A DNA stretch of 64,000 nt, from NCBI GenBank assembly GCA_902806575.1, contig CADCXD010000005.1, positions 3,472,001 through 3,536,000 on the forward strand, given 5' to 3'. The notes under the pieces were generated by a model. That model had not been told where the DNA came from and did not search any database. It saw only the letters and a list, made by a program, of their open reading frames with translations. Both the position numbers and the translations under genes were made by a program. Shown here in pieces: positions 47,686 through 59,801 of this stretch. Every line of letters begins with the position of its first letter. Within the stretch, counting starts at the first letter, position 1. The stretch is from Jackrogersella multiformis. Lineage: Eukaryota > Ascomycota > Sordariomycetes > Xylariales > Hypoxylaceae.

Positions 47686-49485
47686 TTACACGTTTACAGC
47701 TGTACACGCTGGACTGCTCGAATCTAGAATCCTGCTCATCGTAGATCCTCTAATATCAGCATCGCAATCGAGGGTACCATAGGATATTGTTAAAGAAGCC
47801 CGGTCTTTGTGTTTATAAAACTTGGGTGAACGTAATCGTATAATCGATCTAAATTTTTAAAATCCTACTGGGTATCCATAATCCATGTCTTCCACCGAAG
47901 TCCCAATGTGCAGGTTATGTACCTATTGCACTTGGAGTTGCGGGCTACAGTGATTGCTAATAAATTCATGCACAAAAAATTCCCCGCCCGGCGTGAACGG
48001 GTGGTGAACGGAGCCCGGAAGATCATAAGAGCTAGTAATACGTTCTTTCGGAAGTCCAGGGCTGGGATAGGTAGACAGCCGATATTGGCAGGGTGGGAGC
48101 AACTTGCCTGTAAGCACAACATGCTAGCTCCTTGAAGATATTCCCCCGTCTTGTTCGCTGCGTGTGTTTCTGTTCAGCCTTGATGGACTCTGCCTGCTGT
48201 ACCAACTCCAGCAGCCGTGTCCCGTCATTACTCCACGCAGTGCGGTTCTCTTCCTATGGGCGAAGCAACGTGTGAGATAAAAAGTCTGCCAGAGTTCCAC
48301 TGCTGATCATCTGACGGTCAAACTGTGGCGTGTGTATCCTCATTTCGACGCAAGCTCGTTGGGGGCCTGAGGAGGGTGGATGCAGTTACGTAGGACCGTC
48401 GTCATGTGAGATAACATATTTTTGAAGAGAATCAGGGCTTTGAATGGTTATATCTAGATCCTCCGGTGGTGGTTTGAACAGAAAACTTAAATACTTCACA
48501 AATATGAAAGCCAGAAGCCGCTCAGCAGAGGTAGATCGTCGTGGAATAGACGACTCCCTTGGTTCGGGACGGTACCAAATATGTAGTTTATGAACCTGCG
48601 CCAATAATGTGGCCTGAAACAGGATTCTGGGGACTATGGCTGTTATTGGCCTGTGGTTTTGTATAACTAATGGATTAGTCTTACATGTTATCAACGTTGT
48701 CCAGCCCCAGCACGCGAGACACCAGATCAAACTCCGAGCCGAAGAGTCTGATGGGTCTAGTGCCGGTTCATCTGACCACCATCTAGTAACTAGGTACCTA
48801 GTTTCGGATGGCCTTTGGAGGATGATAGTGTGACTTTCACGGCGCCTCTCGGTGTGAACCTGCAGGGAGGGTCGGATCTAGGTAAGACATGTGTGCACAC
48901 CCCCCCCTATTTGTGATATCATACTCCCTTTTATACCGGGTAACTGACGAGTTAGTCTGCTGTGAAGCACCGGCCATTATATAAGTAGCGTGTATCCACC
49001 GTCGCTCTTCGCGCTAACCCTTAATCAGGTAACCGAACTAACATTTGATTAGGTAGTTCATTTACCTTAAATGACCTACCTATCCTGTGATTGCGACGAA
49101 TCAAAAGGCTTCGATAATATCTTATAAGGAATTTCCTAATCGGGTATACCGGAGAAAAAAACCATGTCGACACAATAACCCTCGATAAACTCGGGCACTC
49201 GGGCACTTACCTTTATACAATTGTTCCCTCCTAAGTAATCGTCCCCCTCCCAAGTAAAGATTCTTCAAATGAGTAAGGATTCTTCGAGTAAAGTAAAGAT
49301 AATTCGAATAAAATAAAATATACTTATTTTTCAAAAATAAAAATTGTCAGTCACCACATTTTCCCGCTACGGTACCTAGGTAGGTAAGTAACTCATTAAC
49401 CTAGGTTATATAATGAATCTATCGCGTCACGACGAATTGAGAAGAAGTCATACCGACAGCAAATTCCCATTATATTTAAATCAAT
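47686..49485. other. Convergent gene-free interval separating the transporter from the lyase cluster
   Basis: 1.8 kb with only short frames. About 49230-49350 is AT-rich, and a TACCTAGGTAGGTAAGTA word lies at 49372-49389. Confidence 0.45.
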
Positions 49486-51917
49486 TCAGGGTGAATCTAT
49501 AGTTACAACAGCTTTCAAAATGTCTACAGCGACTTTTGCCAAGGTACCATCTCTTAGGGCCCTATAAACAGCACCAGTGTATGAACCCACAGTTGGCGCT
49601 TGAGTGCCATGTACTCCGCATCCACCGAGAACCTCATCTGTTGTGGGTGTGGATAGATTCTTTGTTTCCATGAGTGGTACTTTCAGCGAGTGACGCACGA
49701 ACGTATACACTGCCTTCGACGCAGTGCCAAGGACTGCAGTTGCATCACCGTGAACTAGGTACGCATCCCTATGCGAGCACCAGGAGTCTCTCATGGAGAG
49801 GCTGACGGCGTCGACGAAGCCCTCTAGATGTGTAACAAAGTCTTTGGCCTTGTTGAGGAATGCGTGATCTAGTAGAACGGGACGCAGCGATTTTGCAATG
49901 GCGATGAATCGTTCTTCAGCATCCATGCTAGTTGTTGTATCGAACGATACCAGAACCTGAGACCAGAGTAATTCCGATAATCCGTCCAAGGCTACTGGAT
50001 TGGTCTGGCTGGGTGAAGAGTGAGTTGAACCATTTGGCGCTTTCTCTGTGCTCGCAGACGTCTCTGGAAGATTCTGTAGGATCGATTCTGCCCCTGAGAC
50101 TACATTGTTATATGTTTGTAGTTCCGTTAAGCCACTTGCCCCATAATGTTCGATCACTATCTCATGGAACCGAGGGCGATACAGCTCGAGAAATTGAACA
50201 TGCATGGCGCGAAGGTCCAAAGCCTGGCAAACCGCAATGAGATGTGCTGCCATCAGCTGAGAAAGCACTTCAATCGCAGTATGGGTATATCGAGCAGATA
50301 TGAGGGCTAGAGAATTAAGCGATTGATTGCCCATCTCTGCCGTCTGTACGTGATTAACAGGATTAGCAAGAAACCCAAGTTCTGCTACTAATGCTGCGAT
50401 ATTTAGATCTGTGCCTTTGAAAATCAAAGAGATGCTAGGGTCCTCGGCCACCAGGTTTGGAGGAAGACCTCTATTCGTAACGGGATTAATCAGCTCCGTA
50501 CATTGGGAAAAGAGCATCCGACCAATCCCTTGGAGGCCCTGCCTTACTTTCTCCATGGCTGAAGTCACCGTCTTGGCCTGAAAGTTCCCACCATGTAGGA
50601 ATTCTCCTTTTGAGGTCGCCAGGGGGTTGTCAGTCGCGGAATTACATTCAATAGATATTTGCTGATGGGACAGGACAAGATCTTCTAGGATAGGACCAAG
50701 CCACTGCGGTACAGTTCGAATCGAATACCTATCCTGGCGTAAAACGGAACTCGCTCCGTTGTTGATCCTGGTTAACATAGAGCCCCCCAGGAACCCCAGG
50801 ATATTGCGCGCAGATTCTATCTTTTGCTGGTGTCAGCCTGACTCACAATCAAGCTGTATATTGAAAGGAAATTGGGACATTTACCTGGCCAGGATGTGGA
50901 CGAATTTCAGAAAAGAAGGGATGAAAGCTCTCTACTGTTCCATGTAAAGCCTCAACACTCATGGCGGTTAGGATTTGAGCAAAAATTGCGAGACCATGAG
51001 CGTCATGGAGTGCTAAGGCAGCTACGGCAGCCGATACGGTTGTTCCGTTGGTCATAGCAAGGCCCTCCTTCGCTTGCAGTGTAAGTGGTTCTAAATCATG
51101 ATTTAAGAGAGCACTGTCTGCATATAGTTGCCGGTTATCCTCGGAGAGTATCCGGATCGAGGATTTACCCTGAATAGCACCACAGATGTAGGATAGGGGG
51201 CTTAGGTCGCCAGATGCGGAAATGCTTCCGCGCATAGGAATCATCGGTATGATGTCGTATTTCAGCAAATCTTGCATTCGTTCGACGATTACGGGCCTAG
51301 CAGCTGAGCACCCGGAGATCAGAGAGTTGATTCGAATTAGTATGGCTGCGCGAACCCAGGACCGTGGCATGTAGGATTTCTCGGTTTCGGTGTCGAGTAT
51401 TACATCGTGGTGATGGTTAGATAAACACGCTCCTAGGGGCGGGATATGGTGGTCTCTTTCCCCAGGTGGTAGAACACCATAGTGGAGTTCTCTAATCACG
51501 GCGCGTTGCAGTTCAACGAGCTTCTTCGTACGAATATCTGCTGATCCTCCAAACCCGGTATTCACACCTGAAGCACGAATGTTAAAATACGACATATTTC
51601 GTTGGTGGGCATCTTGTACCGTATATGATATCACCATCGTAAATCCTGTCCTGAAGCATTTTCAGACTGCATTGCATCGATTCGATAGCTGCCGAACTGA
51701 TGCATGCGGGCGTGTTGTGGCTATATTAGTTCTCGGTCAGAAAAACATCATAAATCATGTTGACCTTAAATTGTGAAGGGCTGGCAAACCGGGAGACAGT
51801 TACAACATCCGGAAGAGTCAAAGCATTACCCGTCAGAAAAACGGAATGCGAATTGTTTCCATTGACCAATGCATCGAAGTGCTGCCAATCTTTGATGACT
51901 ATGTCAGTGTGATCCAT
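49486..51917 (-). CDS. MIO-dependent aromatic amino acid ammonia-lyase/aminomutase (PAL-like)
   Basis: Homologue of phenylalanine ammonia-lyase, which removes ammonia from an aromatic amino acid to give an arylacrylate. Secure exons are 51696-51620, 51567-50885 and 50820-49486; the first exon starts at 51917. The Ala-Ser-Gly MIO triad (51217-51209) sits in GSISASGDLSPLSYI. Splicing creates IYGVNTGFGGSAD with the catalytic Tyr. LRQDRYSIRTVPQWLG, SATDNPL and NQSLNSLALISAR are further family marks. The selectivity position, His-Gln or Phe-Leu in PAL/TAL and Ser-His in HAL, reads Glu-Leu here (RELHYG), so substrate is open; an aminomutase is possible. The 5' junction is uncertain: a donor at 51789 gives an intact 740-residue protein but drops FASPSQFK, whereas the donor at 51764 breaks frame. 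An insert rich in Ser/Thr/Asn lies in the C-terminal half. Confidence 0.88.
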
Positions 51918-52839
51918 AGTGACGCTATTCAACGGATAGGCAACTCGACTAGAGTCGTTCCTACGGAAGGTATAAAAATAAACTTGAATATATCTTGGTG
52001 GATTTCAAACAATACCAATACGGGTTATAATGGACTGAGGTTAACCTAGAGAGGTGACAGAGGGGACTCGGAATACGATCCTGGTGGTAGTGTCCCGCCT
52101 TGTGTACTTGGTACCTTCATTGCCCCCGGAAATAGACAAGGTCGTCCGTCATATAAGTGATGGTGATAGACATAACCTACCTAGGTAGTCACTGAGTTGC
52201 AAATGTACCGAGTTGCAGATGATGGCTGAACCGACTTGCAGCTGACTCGAATGCATGCAGCAAGAGACGTAGTAAGCTGGCCAGAAACTCCAACACGTTC
52301 ATTGACGGCATGATGCAAGCCGGGGAAGTTAATCACGGTTTTAGCAAGCGTTTCCCAACCTGTTGCTCTACGAAGCAGGCTATGATTGTAACACAACGAG
52401 CCTACCTACTACACGGATAAGTTTCGAGTAGTGTCCTATTGGATGCCATCCATGTCATCCGCCAATCCTACTCCGTGTAATAATATTAAGGATCTAAGGT
52501 ACCTAAGGTATTATATAAGTCATGCAGAAAACTTAGGAAGGTAAGGTACATATATACCTCCTTAAACTACAAGTAACGCTATCTCTAATCCATGGTGTAA
52601 GGTTAGTAGTGGTTTAATTATTTAATAAAAGTCGAATATTTTATATATTAGGTACCCAAGGTATTTAAAATATTTTTTAAACTTAATACCTATATTAAGC
52701 GTCCAAAGTAAAAAGCATAATATCTGCGTTTAGTAAACATGTAATTATAGGCATATTATATTAATTCATTCCCTTAAGAAGTATTCGATATATGATAATA
52801 ATGAAAACTTATGTTGTTTGAGAACTTTTCCAAAGAGGT
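51918..52839. other. Interval with AT-rich island between the lyase and prenyltransferase genes
   Basis: Promoter of the lyase and 3' end of the prenyltransferase. About 52590-52830 is strongly AT-rich (TTTAAAATATTTTTTAAAC-type words). TACCTAGGTAG occurs near 52178-52188 and TATTATATAAG near 52510. Confidence 0.5.
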
Positions 52840-54338
52840 TTATGAGCTTTCTTCATCGTCAAAGAAGAGGTCAGATATCTGCGGTTTGAAATAGGAAACC
52901 ACTCTCAAGGTTCCATCGGGCTTGATCGCACAACCGACGTAGGTCTGCACTCCAGACTGTTGCCTCATCAACCCAGTAGTACTATATCATTAACGACTTA
53001 GTAACGATGCTATACACTCACCCTAAACATAAATTGGACGGAGCAATAAACTTACAAGAGCGTGCTCATAGTTTTGACATAGTCGGGCATGTACTTCCCT
53101 CTTTGACGATATTGGAAATAATCATTCAGGCCTCGGATGACGGCTGCATCGCTACTAGAGTAATGCCGAACGGGTAGATAAACTTTGACAACAGGAACAG
53201 TGTCTCCTAGTTTGAATTCGACATTGTAAAGGATACCAGCCGTACGATGGGTATCATCGCCCAACGGCTGATCCAAGGACCTACATGCCCCGAAGAGCGC
53301 CCTCCATATCCAGTGAAGGTCTGCGAGGCCTAGGTATAGCCTCGGATTTCCCAGTCGACCCCCAAGAATCATCATATTTATGACGGAATTGAAGGTGGTA
53401 TCCCGCGATCGAAAATAGATCTTGAGGCGCGATTTTGCTGGGTTAACAAGATCGATTGCCAGCATTTCGTGTTCCAAATATTTGTTGGCTTCGTCAGAGG
53501 TGAAGTCGCGAAAAATTCTATAGGCTTCCAGGTCGTCATTCTTCACTTCGGGGATCGTGTTGATTGCTTCTGATATAGCTTGCAAGTTTGACTGACCATA
53601 CACCCTTGCCCTCATCTTCGGAAAGAAATACACTTTCGCTGTGATTCCAGTTTCTGCCAAGTCGAATGCGTAGAAGATGGAGGATCGATGATCTCCTTCA
53701 TCCCCTTTGGGCTCGGGGTCCTTATCGAAGGTATGGTCATTGAAAAAAGATATGAAGTGTCGAAACAGCTCCAATCTCATCTCTGGCAAGGAACGCACAA
53801 GCTGGTCCTGGAATTTAGGCCCAGCGGCCAGGTTGTAGGGATCGAGCGAAGTGCCTGCATGTAACCCAATAGGCTCTATGGAGTATCGTATTACTGGCGA
53901 ACTATCCTTCGTGCCCCAGTCCCAGCTCAGCTCGATGGGAGTGCCATCATCAGTCATGAAGCTTGGCCACGGTGATGTACCTCCTTTAGCACTGGTCTCG
54001 TGGGAGGTGCCAAGGTGAGGAGCCACAACTTGAGCAAAGAACTTCAAGTCCCTATATTGTATGTCTGGAGGATATCTAGCATTGTGTAGAAGGACAGCAA
54101 GTGCTCTCCCGCTGTGCCGACTCCACCAAAAGCGGTGATGTGGGTTTTCAGATCTCCCAAGCTCCGAGTTAACTTGGTTCCAGACCGAGAGCTCAACGGG
54201 ATAACAAGGATACCGTGTAATTCCTTCGTCGTGCATTTGAAGTTCATTCCATTTGGAGGCCACGGAAAGCCCATCCAAAGCAAGTTGCAGGCGGCGGAGT
54301 CCGAGGTCAGAATCATTTTTGGGCAGAGTTTGAGCCAT
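52840..54338 (-). CDS. DMATS-type aromatic prenyltransferase
   Basis: Soluble ABBA-fold enzyme transferring a dimethylallyl (or longer) group to an aromatic acceptor. Exons 54338-53056 and 52981-52840 give 474 residues; splicing from GTAAGT at 53055 replaces an immediate stop with the family-typical C-terminus. FWWSRHSGRAL (70-80) and YRDLKFFAQVVAPHLG (95-110) are characteristic. Glu136 in DDGTPIELSW is the acceptor-binding Glu. The diphosphate shield of Arg/Lys/Tyr residues is visible in IRYSIEPIG, AKVYFFPKMRAR, LKIYFRSRD, VKVYLPVRHY and the final TYVGCAIK and VVSYFKP. Acceptor specificity (Trp, Tyr, or a phenylpropanoid from the adjacent lyase) cannot be read. It shares a divergent promoter with the first P450. 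Confidence 0.92.
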
Positions 54339-55153
54339 GGTCGTTGATGTAATGAATCACTCAGAATGGTTACAGCCGTGAATGGTATGTAGCTATGTCA
54401 GTTGTATCAATTAATGAAGGAGAGGTTAACTGTAGGGGTAATGAGCCTATAAGACACTCAATAAATGTGAACTCTCAAGGACTGTGTTATAGTACGGGGC
54501 CCCTAACATACCTAGGTACCTACCTACCTAGTCAACACTTCCATAATCATTAAATACCTACCTAGCCTAAGTAGCTTGTATCATACCAACCATCTCTCGT
54601 AGAACACAAGCAGAACCCACTACTAAATAACTTGGGGTGTAAGCATAGAGATATGCATATCTAGTTCTTGTCACATCAGAAGGCTGCAGAGCTGAACTTA
54701 CCAACAGCGTAATAATCAAGGATCAAAAACATTCTCAGACGATATTGCAATATATAGATTGCAGTATGCATAAGGAGTGGTAGGATTAGTGTAGGACAAC
54801 TTCTGACTACCTACCTATATATAAAAAGTAAAACTTTTAGGAGCCTATCATCTCTTCGAAGTTCTTATCATGAGGCAACTTCACATCCTACTTGCATGAA
54901 GCCCGTAAGCGGGTAGATCTAGGTAGCAGAGGTACGGATAAACCCACACTGGCGTTGACGGTGCGCCATATCGTTTAATCTGGTCCTTGCTCCTTGCACT
55001 GAATAATGGAATGATGATGGCAATTTCATGATCAATGTAGCTATTGTGCAAATCCTTTCGCAGCGATCATACTACATTGGTTTCAAACGACTGATATCCT
55101 CGTTCTCATTGTTCTAATTAGGTAGGTAGGTATCATCCTACACACCAATAACT
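54339..55153. promoter_or_regulatory. Divergent promoter (prenyltransferase / P450-1)
   Basis: 815 bp between divergent cluster genes. TACCTAGGTACCTACCTACCTA lies at about 54509-54530. A TATATAAAAAG sequence at 54817-54827 could be a TATA box for the plus-strand P450, with a short upstream ATG frame (MRQLHILLA) around 54870. The role is inferred. Confidence 0.45.
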
Positions 55154-57055
55154 ATGATTATCGCAATCTGCGAATTCTTCGCTTTCTATTTGACTTTCCA
55201 AATAATATACACTCGTTACGGTAGTAGTTTAAGCACTATTCCTGGACCCTTTTTCGCGAGCTTCAGCAACGTATGGAAAGTCCTAGCCGTATACAAAGAT
55301 GCGATGCCTCAATGGAATGTAGCGGTGCATAAGAAGTACGGTTCGGTTGTCCGGATTGGACCGAAACATGTATCGTTCTCGAGCCCAGAAGCACTCCAGA
55401 TTATTCATGGATCCAGGCAAGCGTACGCGAAAGTGAGAAATGTGCATGCGTTAATACCTCTGAACTGATGCGGAGATTTATGTTAATTCTTAATTCAATC
55501 TAGTCTGATTTTTATAAACCGACCGCGGCAAACTTCGAAGGAGCGCCATTACTTAACCTATTTGCGGCCCAGGATGTCAACTATCACTCTTCTCTCAAGA
55601 AGGTCATTGGTGGTCTATATACCAAAGCTGCTGTGCTTGAACTAGAATCAAAGATTGATTTATGTATGAAGATGTTCATAGATCAGATGCGAAAGCAAAC
55701 TCATGAGGTTAACCCTACTAATTTGGATATGTCCTTGTGGGTTCACCTATTCTCTTTTGACTGTCTGGGGGAACTCAATGTATCGAAGACGTTTGGATTC
55801 ATGGAGACGGGGGAAGATTTCAATGGGATGATAGAGGGTTCGGATCGAATACTGGCTATAACTGGATTGGTGAGTACCTATACACTACCTAGGTAGGTAG
55901 TGTTCTCTTGGTGAATAAGGTGTTGTTGACATCAATGAGTAGTACGCACAAGCTCCCCTACTACAGGGGATACGACGGATCAAGGAAAATCTATGGGGCC
56001 CAAAAGGACTCAATCCCGTATTGAAGGTTGGCACATTTTCTATATGCCTAACTAGATAACTTCTGGGTAGAATCGATGTGCTAATGCATCGACGCAGTAT
56101 ACAACTTCGGTACTTAGGGAACGACTCGAGAAGCCTACCGAGACTCCCGACATGCTCAACAACTTCCTTAAGCTCCGAGAAGCTCGGCCTGACAAGATTT
56201 CCATCAGAGACATAACAGGAGCAATATACATAAATCTGTTAGATCATTTTTCTTATGAGTGAGATAAACGGACCAGCTTACTGACGAGTCATGTAGCATG
56301 GCTGGCCATGACGTCCTTGCTGTGACACTTAGAGCGATTCTCTATTACGTTGCTCGAACACCCCGAGTCGAAACAAAGCTTCGCACCGAGCTTGCTATTC
56401 TAGACTTACATTATGCTCCTTTGGATATGATTCCCTACGCAGAGCTCACTAAGCTTTCATATCTGTAAGTTATCCACCAACATCATTCCGTGTGTCAGTT
56501 CTAGGTTAAGACTTAGGAAATAGGGGCGCAGTCATCAACGAGTCGCTACGTATCCACGGGAATCTGGGACTCATAAACGAGCGCGTGACGCCTGCAGAAG
56601 GTGCTACCATAAATGGGTTTAAGATACCTGGTGGCACTATTGTAGGTGTAAACCCTTGGGTTATTCATCGTAACACTGAGATCTACGGAGAAGATGCAGA
56701 TGTTTTTAGACCGGAGCGATGGCTGGATGCGCCTGAAGCTGAGATAGATAATATGAAGAGAAATCTTTTTTCGGTAGGTTCATGATTCCTTACTGGGTGT
56801 AGGAAGTCCTGGCTAATACTTGGATTATTATATTAGTTCGGTGCTGGTCCACGCATGTGTATAGGGAAAAATATTGCCATGGTCCAGATCTACAAGTTTA
56901 TAACTGGATTTTACCGCCACCTCTCAGCCAAGCTCACTCACCCAGAGCAGGATTGGAACGTGGTGGGCAATTGGGTGACGAAGCAGACTGGAATGGATAT
57001 GCTTGTGACCCAATTAGGGCGGAGTGCGGCAGGAGGAGGAGCAGCCTATTCCTGA
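55154..57055 (+). CDS. Cytochrome P450 monooxygenase (first of tandem pair)
   Basis: ER-anchored haem monooxygenase, pisatin-demethylase/benzoate-hydroxylase-like. Seven exons (55154-55432, 55504-55869, 55943-56026, 56098-56237, 56297-56464, 56524-56773, 56837-57055) give 501 residues, all in phase. An N-terminal hydrophobic anchor leads into a Pro-rich IPGPFFASF hinge. The I-helix reads MAGHDVLAVT near residue 291, so the usual AGxDT Thr is Val. ExxR is ESLR (352-355), the PERF region is FRPERW, and the haem loop is FGAGPRMCIG with Cys437. Intron positions match those of the next gene. The likely job is hydroxylation or another oxidation of a prenylated aromatic; substrate unknown. Confidence 0.92.
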
Positions 57056-57889
57056 GGAGGTGGGGTGTCTGTATAGAAAGCCTTCCGTTAATATCTATGT
57101 CTGAGGTTGTCAACTTTGAGAATATTAGCATGACTTCCACCCAGGCTTGCCAGGTATCTACCTACTATCGAGAAATAACGCAATTTACAAGGTGTGTATC
57201 ACAGCATCTGAGAAGGATTAGGTACCTTCTAGGTAGGTATATGAGCCCCTGATGGCGTAATGTTATTAGGTACCTTGAGTGATTGGGACTCGCGCATATG
57301 CGTGACTCAATAGGAGCATGCCTATATGATCGACATCTGTGAGTGAATATAACTTACAGAAATGCACCCACACTATGATGACCCACAGGTATTTCTTCGT
57401 GCTGCAAAGCAGACCTAGGTAGGAAGGAGGTCATGTTAGAACATAGATTCACAGAACTAAACTCGTTATAGAGCATGTATTTATGCTTACCTGCTAGGTA
57501 CCTAGGTAGTTGCAAGGATACGGAAGATATTTCCTAATGGCTGCATCGAATTATGGGCAACGCCTTGAAGGTAAAACAACAGCTGCAATGATGAGGTTAC
57601 CTAAGGTAGGTATCCAGCTAGGGATATTATGATACAGTCGTCACGCTTATCAGCATCCTACCTTCACACGAGATCACAAATAGGCAAGAATCTATTACTT
57701 CAAGCATTGCGAGGGGTAACTAGGTCCGTAGACACAGGGGTATTCAACCTAGGATCAACGCGCCGATCGAAGACAAGCCCCACGATTCCCCAGACCCGAG
57801 CTATTCGTATTCTCAAATATATTTTCTTGACCTGCAAACATAGGTCCCTGCGCAGAACTACGTTCATTCGCATTGCTTACCGCTTTACC
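57056..57889. promoter_or_regulatory. Interval between the tandem P450 genes
   Basis: 834 bp with several TACCTAGGTA-type words (57221-57240, 57415-57425, 57495-57510, 57598-57613). The in-frame sequence from 57629 to 57889 is open but begins well before the membrane anchor, so it is taken as 5' leader. Confidence 0.45.
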
Positions 57890-59801
57890 ATGGTGTCCTT
57901 TGAATCATTTTATCAACCTCTTTCTTCTCCTGAGCGTAGTCTGGCTGTGGATTATCTCATCACAGTCTTCACCCTGATCCTCGTCTATCTAGTCCGAACG
58001 CGCTACCACAATGGGCTAAATAAGATCCCTGGGCCATTTCTGGCCAGCTTTACCAGCCTTTGGAAATGGGACGTGGTTCGTTCTGAAAAAATGCCTTTTG
58101 TGAACACCGAATTGCACGAGAAATACGGCCCTCTGGTGAGAATTGGGCCCAACCATATATCTGCCTCCAGCGCCGAATCAATACAGGTCGTTCATAGATC
58201 TAAGAGCGGGTTCACCAAGGTACTTGCGCTCTCCAGAGAGCAGTTCTCTCTCCGTCGATATTGACATGCCTTCTCCCTTAGTCCGGTATATATGGTATTC
58301 TACAGCCGGTCTTCGAGGGTTCCGACTTGCACAATGTCTTTTCAACCCAAGATGCAGAGTATCATGCCGCACTCAAGCGCACCATGGGTTCCTTGTACAC
58401 GGTAACGGCTGTGTCGGGCCTAGAGTATCACCTTGACGACTGTACGCAGCTCTTCATTTCCAAGATGAACGGCATCATTGGCTCGAACAATTCAGCACCC
58501 GTGGATCTTGCTGCTTGGCTTCAGTACTATGCCTTCGACTCACTCGGAGCAGTAAACTTTTCACAGAAGCTAGGATTTCTAGAGTCCGGCACCGATGTCG
58601 ATGGGATTTGTCATTTGGATCATGACCAGATGATGTATTTTGCAGTAGTAAGAGCTCCCAGCCTATCCTATCATGGGATTGCTTTATTGCACTTTGGCAT
58701 ATTGACACCACGGGAATCTAGTGGGGCCAAATTCCCACCATTGAGCGAGGGTGGGCAAGGATGAAAAGTATTGTTACGGGAACAAGAAAGGAGAATCCGC
58801 TTTTCAATGTGAGAAAGTTTTTGCAATATTATCATCCCTCTTCTGATTGTATACTAATGTTGTCGTCAACGGTTGCAGTTCGCGCTAAAGCTCGTGCAAG
58901 ATCGTCAAGCAAAACCAACTGATGCGCATGACATGTTAAACCTCTTTCTTAGCCTACACAAGTCATCCCCGGAGAAATTCACCATTAGGGATGTTATCGC
59001 AGCAGCTTATATCAATGTGTGAGTATACTACCAAGACTAGACTATCTATTCACTCCCGTACTCATATCCATGCAGTGTTACTGCTCACGATGTTGTCGCG
59101 ATCACCTTGCGGGCTGTCGTATACTATCTTGCCAAAAACCCCGCCGTGCAAGAAAAGCTACAAAAGGAGATCTCCGACGCGGACGAGGCAGGGAATTTAT
59201 CAAACCCGGCTAGATATTCCGAGATCGCAGCCTTGACCTACGTGTGAGTGAACTTCAAGTTATCATCATCATCCGGGGCCTAAAACTGACAGAGGCATGC
59301 GAAATCAGATTAGCTGTTACCAACGAGGCTCTCCGGATTCACCCCAGCACCGGGCTCATCCTAGAACGCCGCTGTCCCAAAGGTGGCGTCACTCTGCATG
59401 GGATGCATATTCCGGGAGACACCATCATTGGGGTAAACTGCTGGGTTGTTAACCGCAACAAACGCATATTTGGAGAGGACGCGCACGAATTTCGACCCGA
59501 GAGATGGGTAGACAGCGATCCAAAAGATGTAACGAGAATGAGGACGAATATGTTTACTGTAAGGTTCCCGCCCATCGGTATAGTGAAAAGATAGGTTCCT
59601 AACGTTGATGAGCAGTTTGGGGCAGGGGCAAGAAACTGCATCGGCAAGAACCTCGCCATGATGCAGCTTACTAAAATCATAGTGGACCTCTATCGTAACT
59701 TCGACATAAATTTGGCCAACGCAGACAAGGAATGGACAGTGTCTGGTGGCTGGCTCACTCGACAGACTGAGATGGACATGGTGTTATCAAAGAGGAACTG
59801 A
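57890..59801 (+). CDS. Cytochrome P450 monooxygenase (second of tandem pair)
   Basis: Paralogue of the preceding P450. Seven exons (57890-58219, 58282-58647, 58722-58808, 58879-59018, 59076-59243, 59309-59558, 59616-59801) give 508 residues in phase. The start at 57890 has an ACCATGG context and directly precedes the anchor YLITVFTLILVYLV; upstream in-frame ATGs at 57629 were rejected. Marks: KIPGPFLASF hinge, I-helix VTAHDVVAIT (about 309-318) with Val replacing the usual Thr, ExxR EALR (370-373), FRPERW, and haem loop FGAGARNCIG with Cys455. Exons 2, 4, 5 and 6 have exactly the same length as in the neighbour (366, 140, 168, 250), and exon 3 differs by one codon, showing a tandem duplication. 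Confidence 0.91.

Noticed and set aside
57629..57889. N-terminal extension of the second P450
   Set aside because: The extra 87 residues are Arg/Ser-rich with no anchor; the ATG at 57890 directly precedes the membrane helix and aligns with the paralogue.
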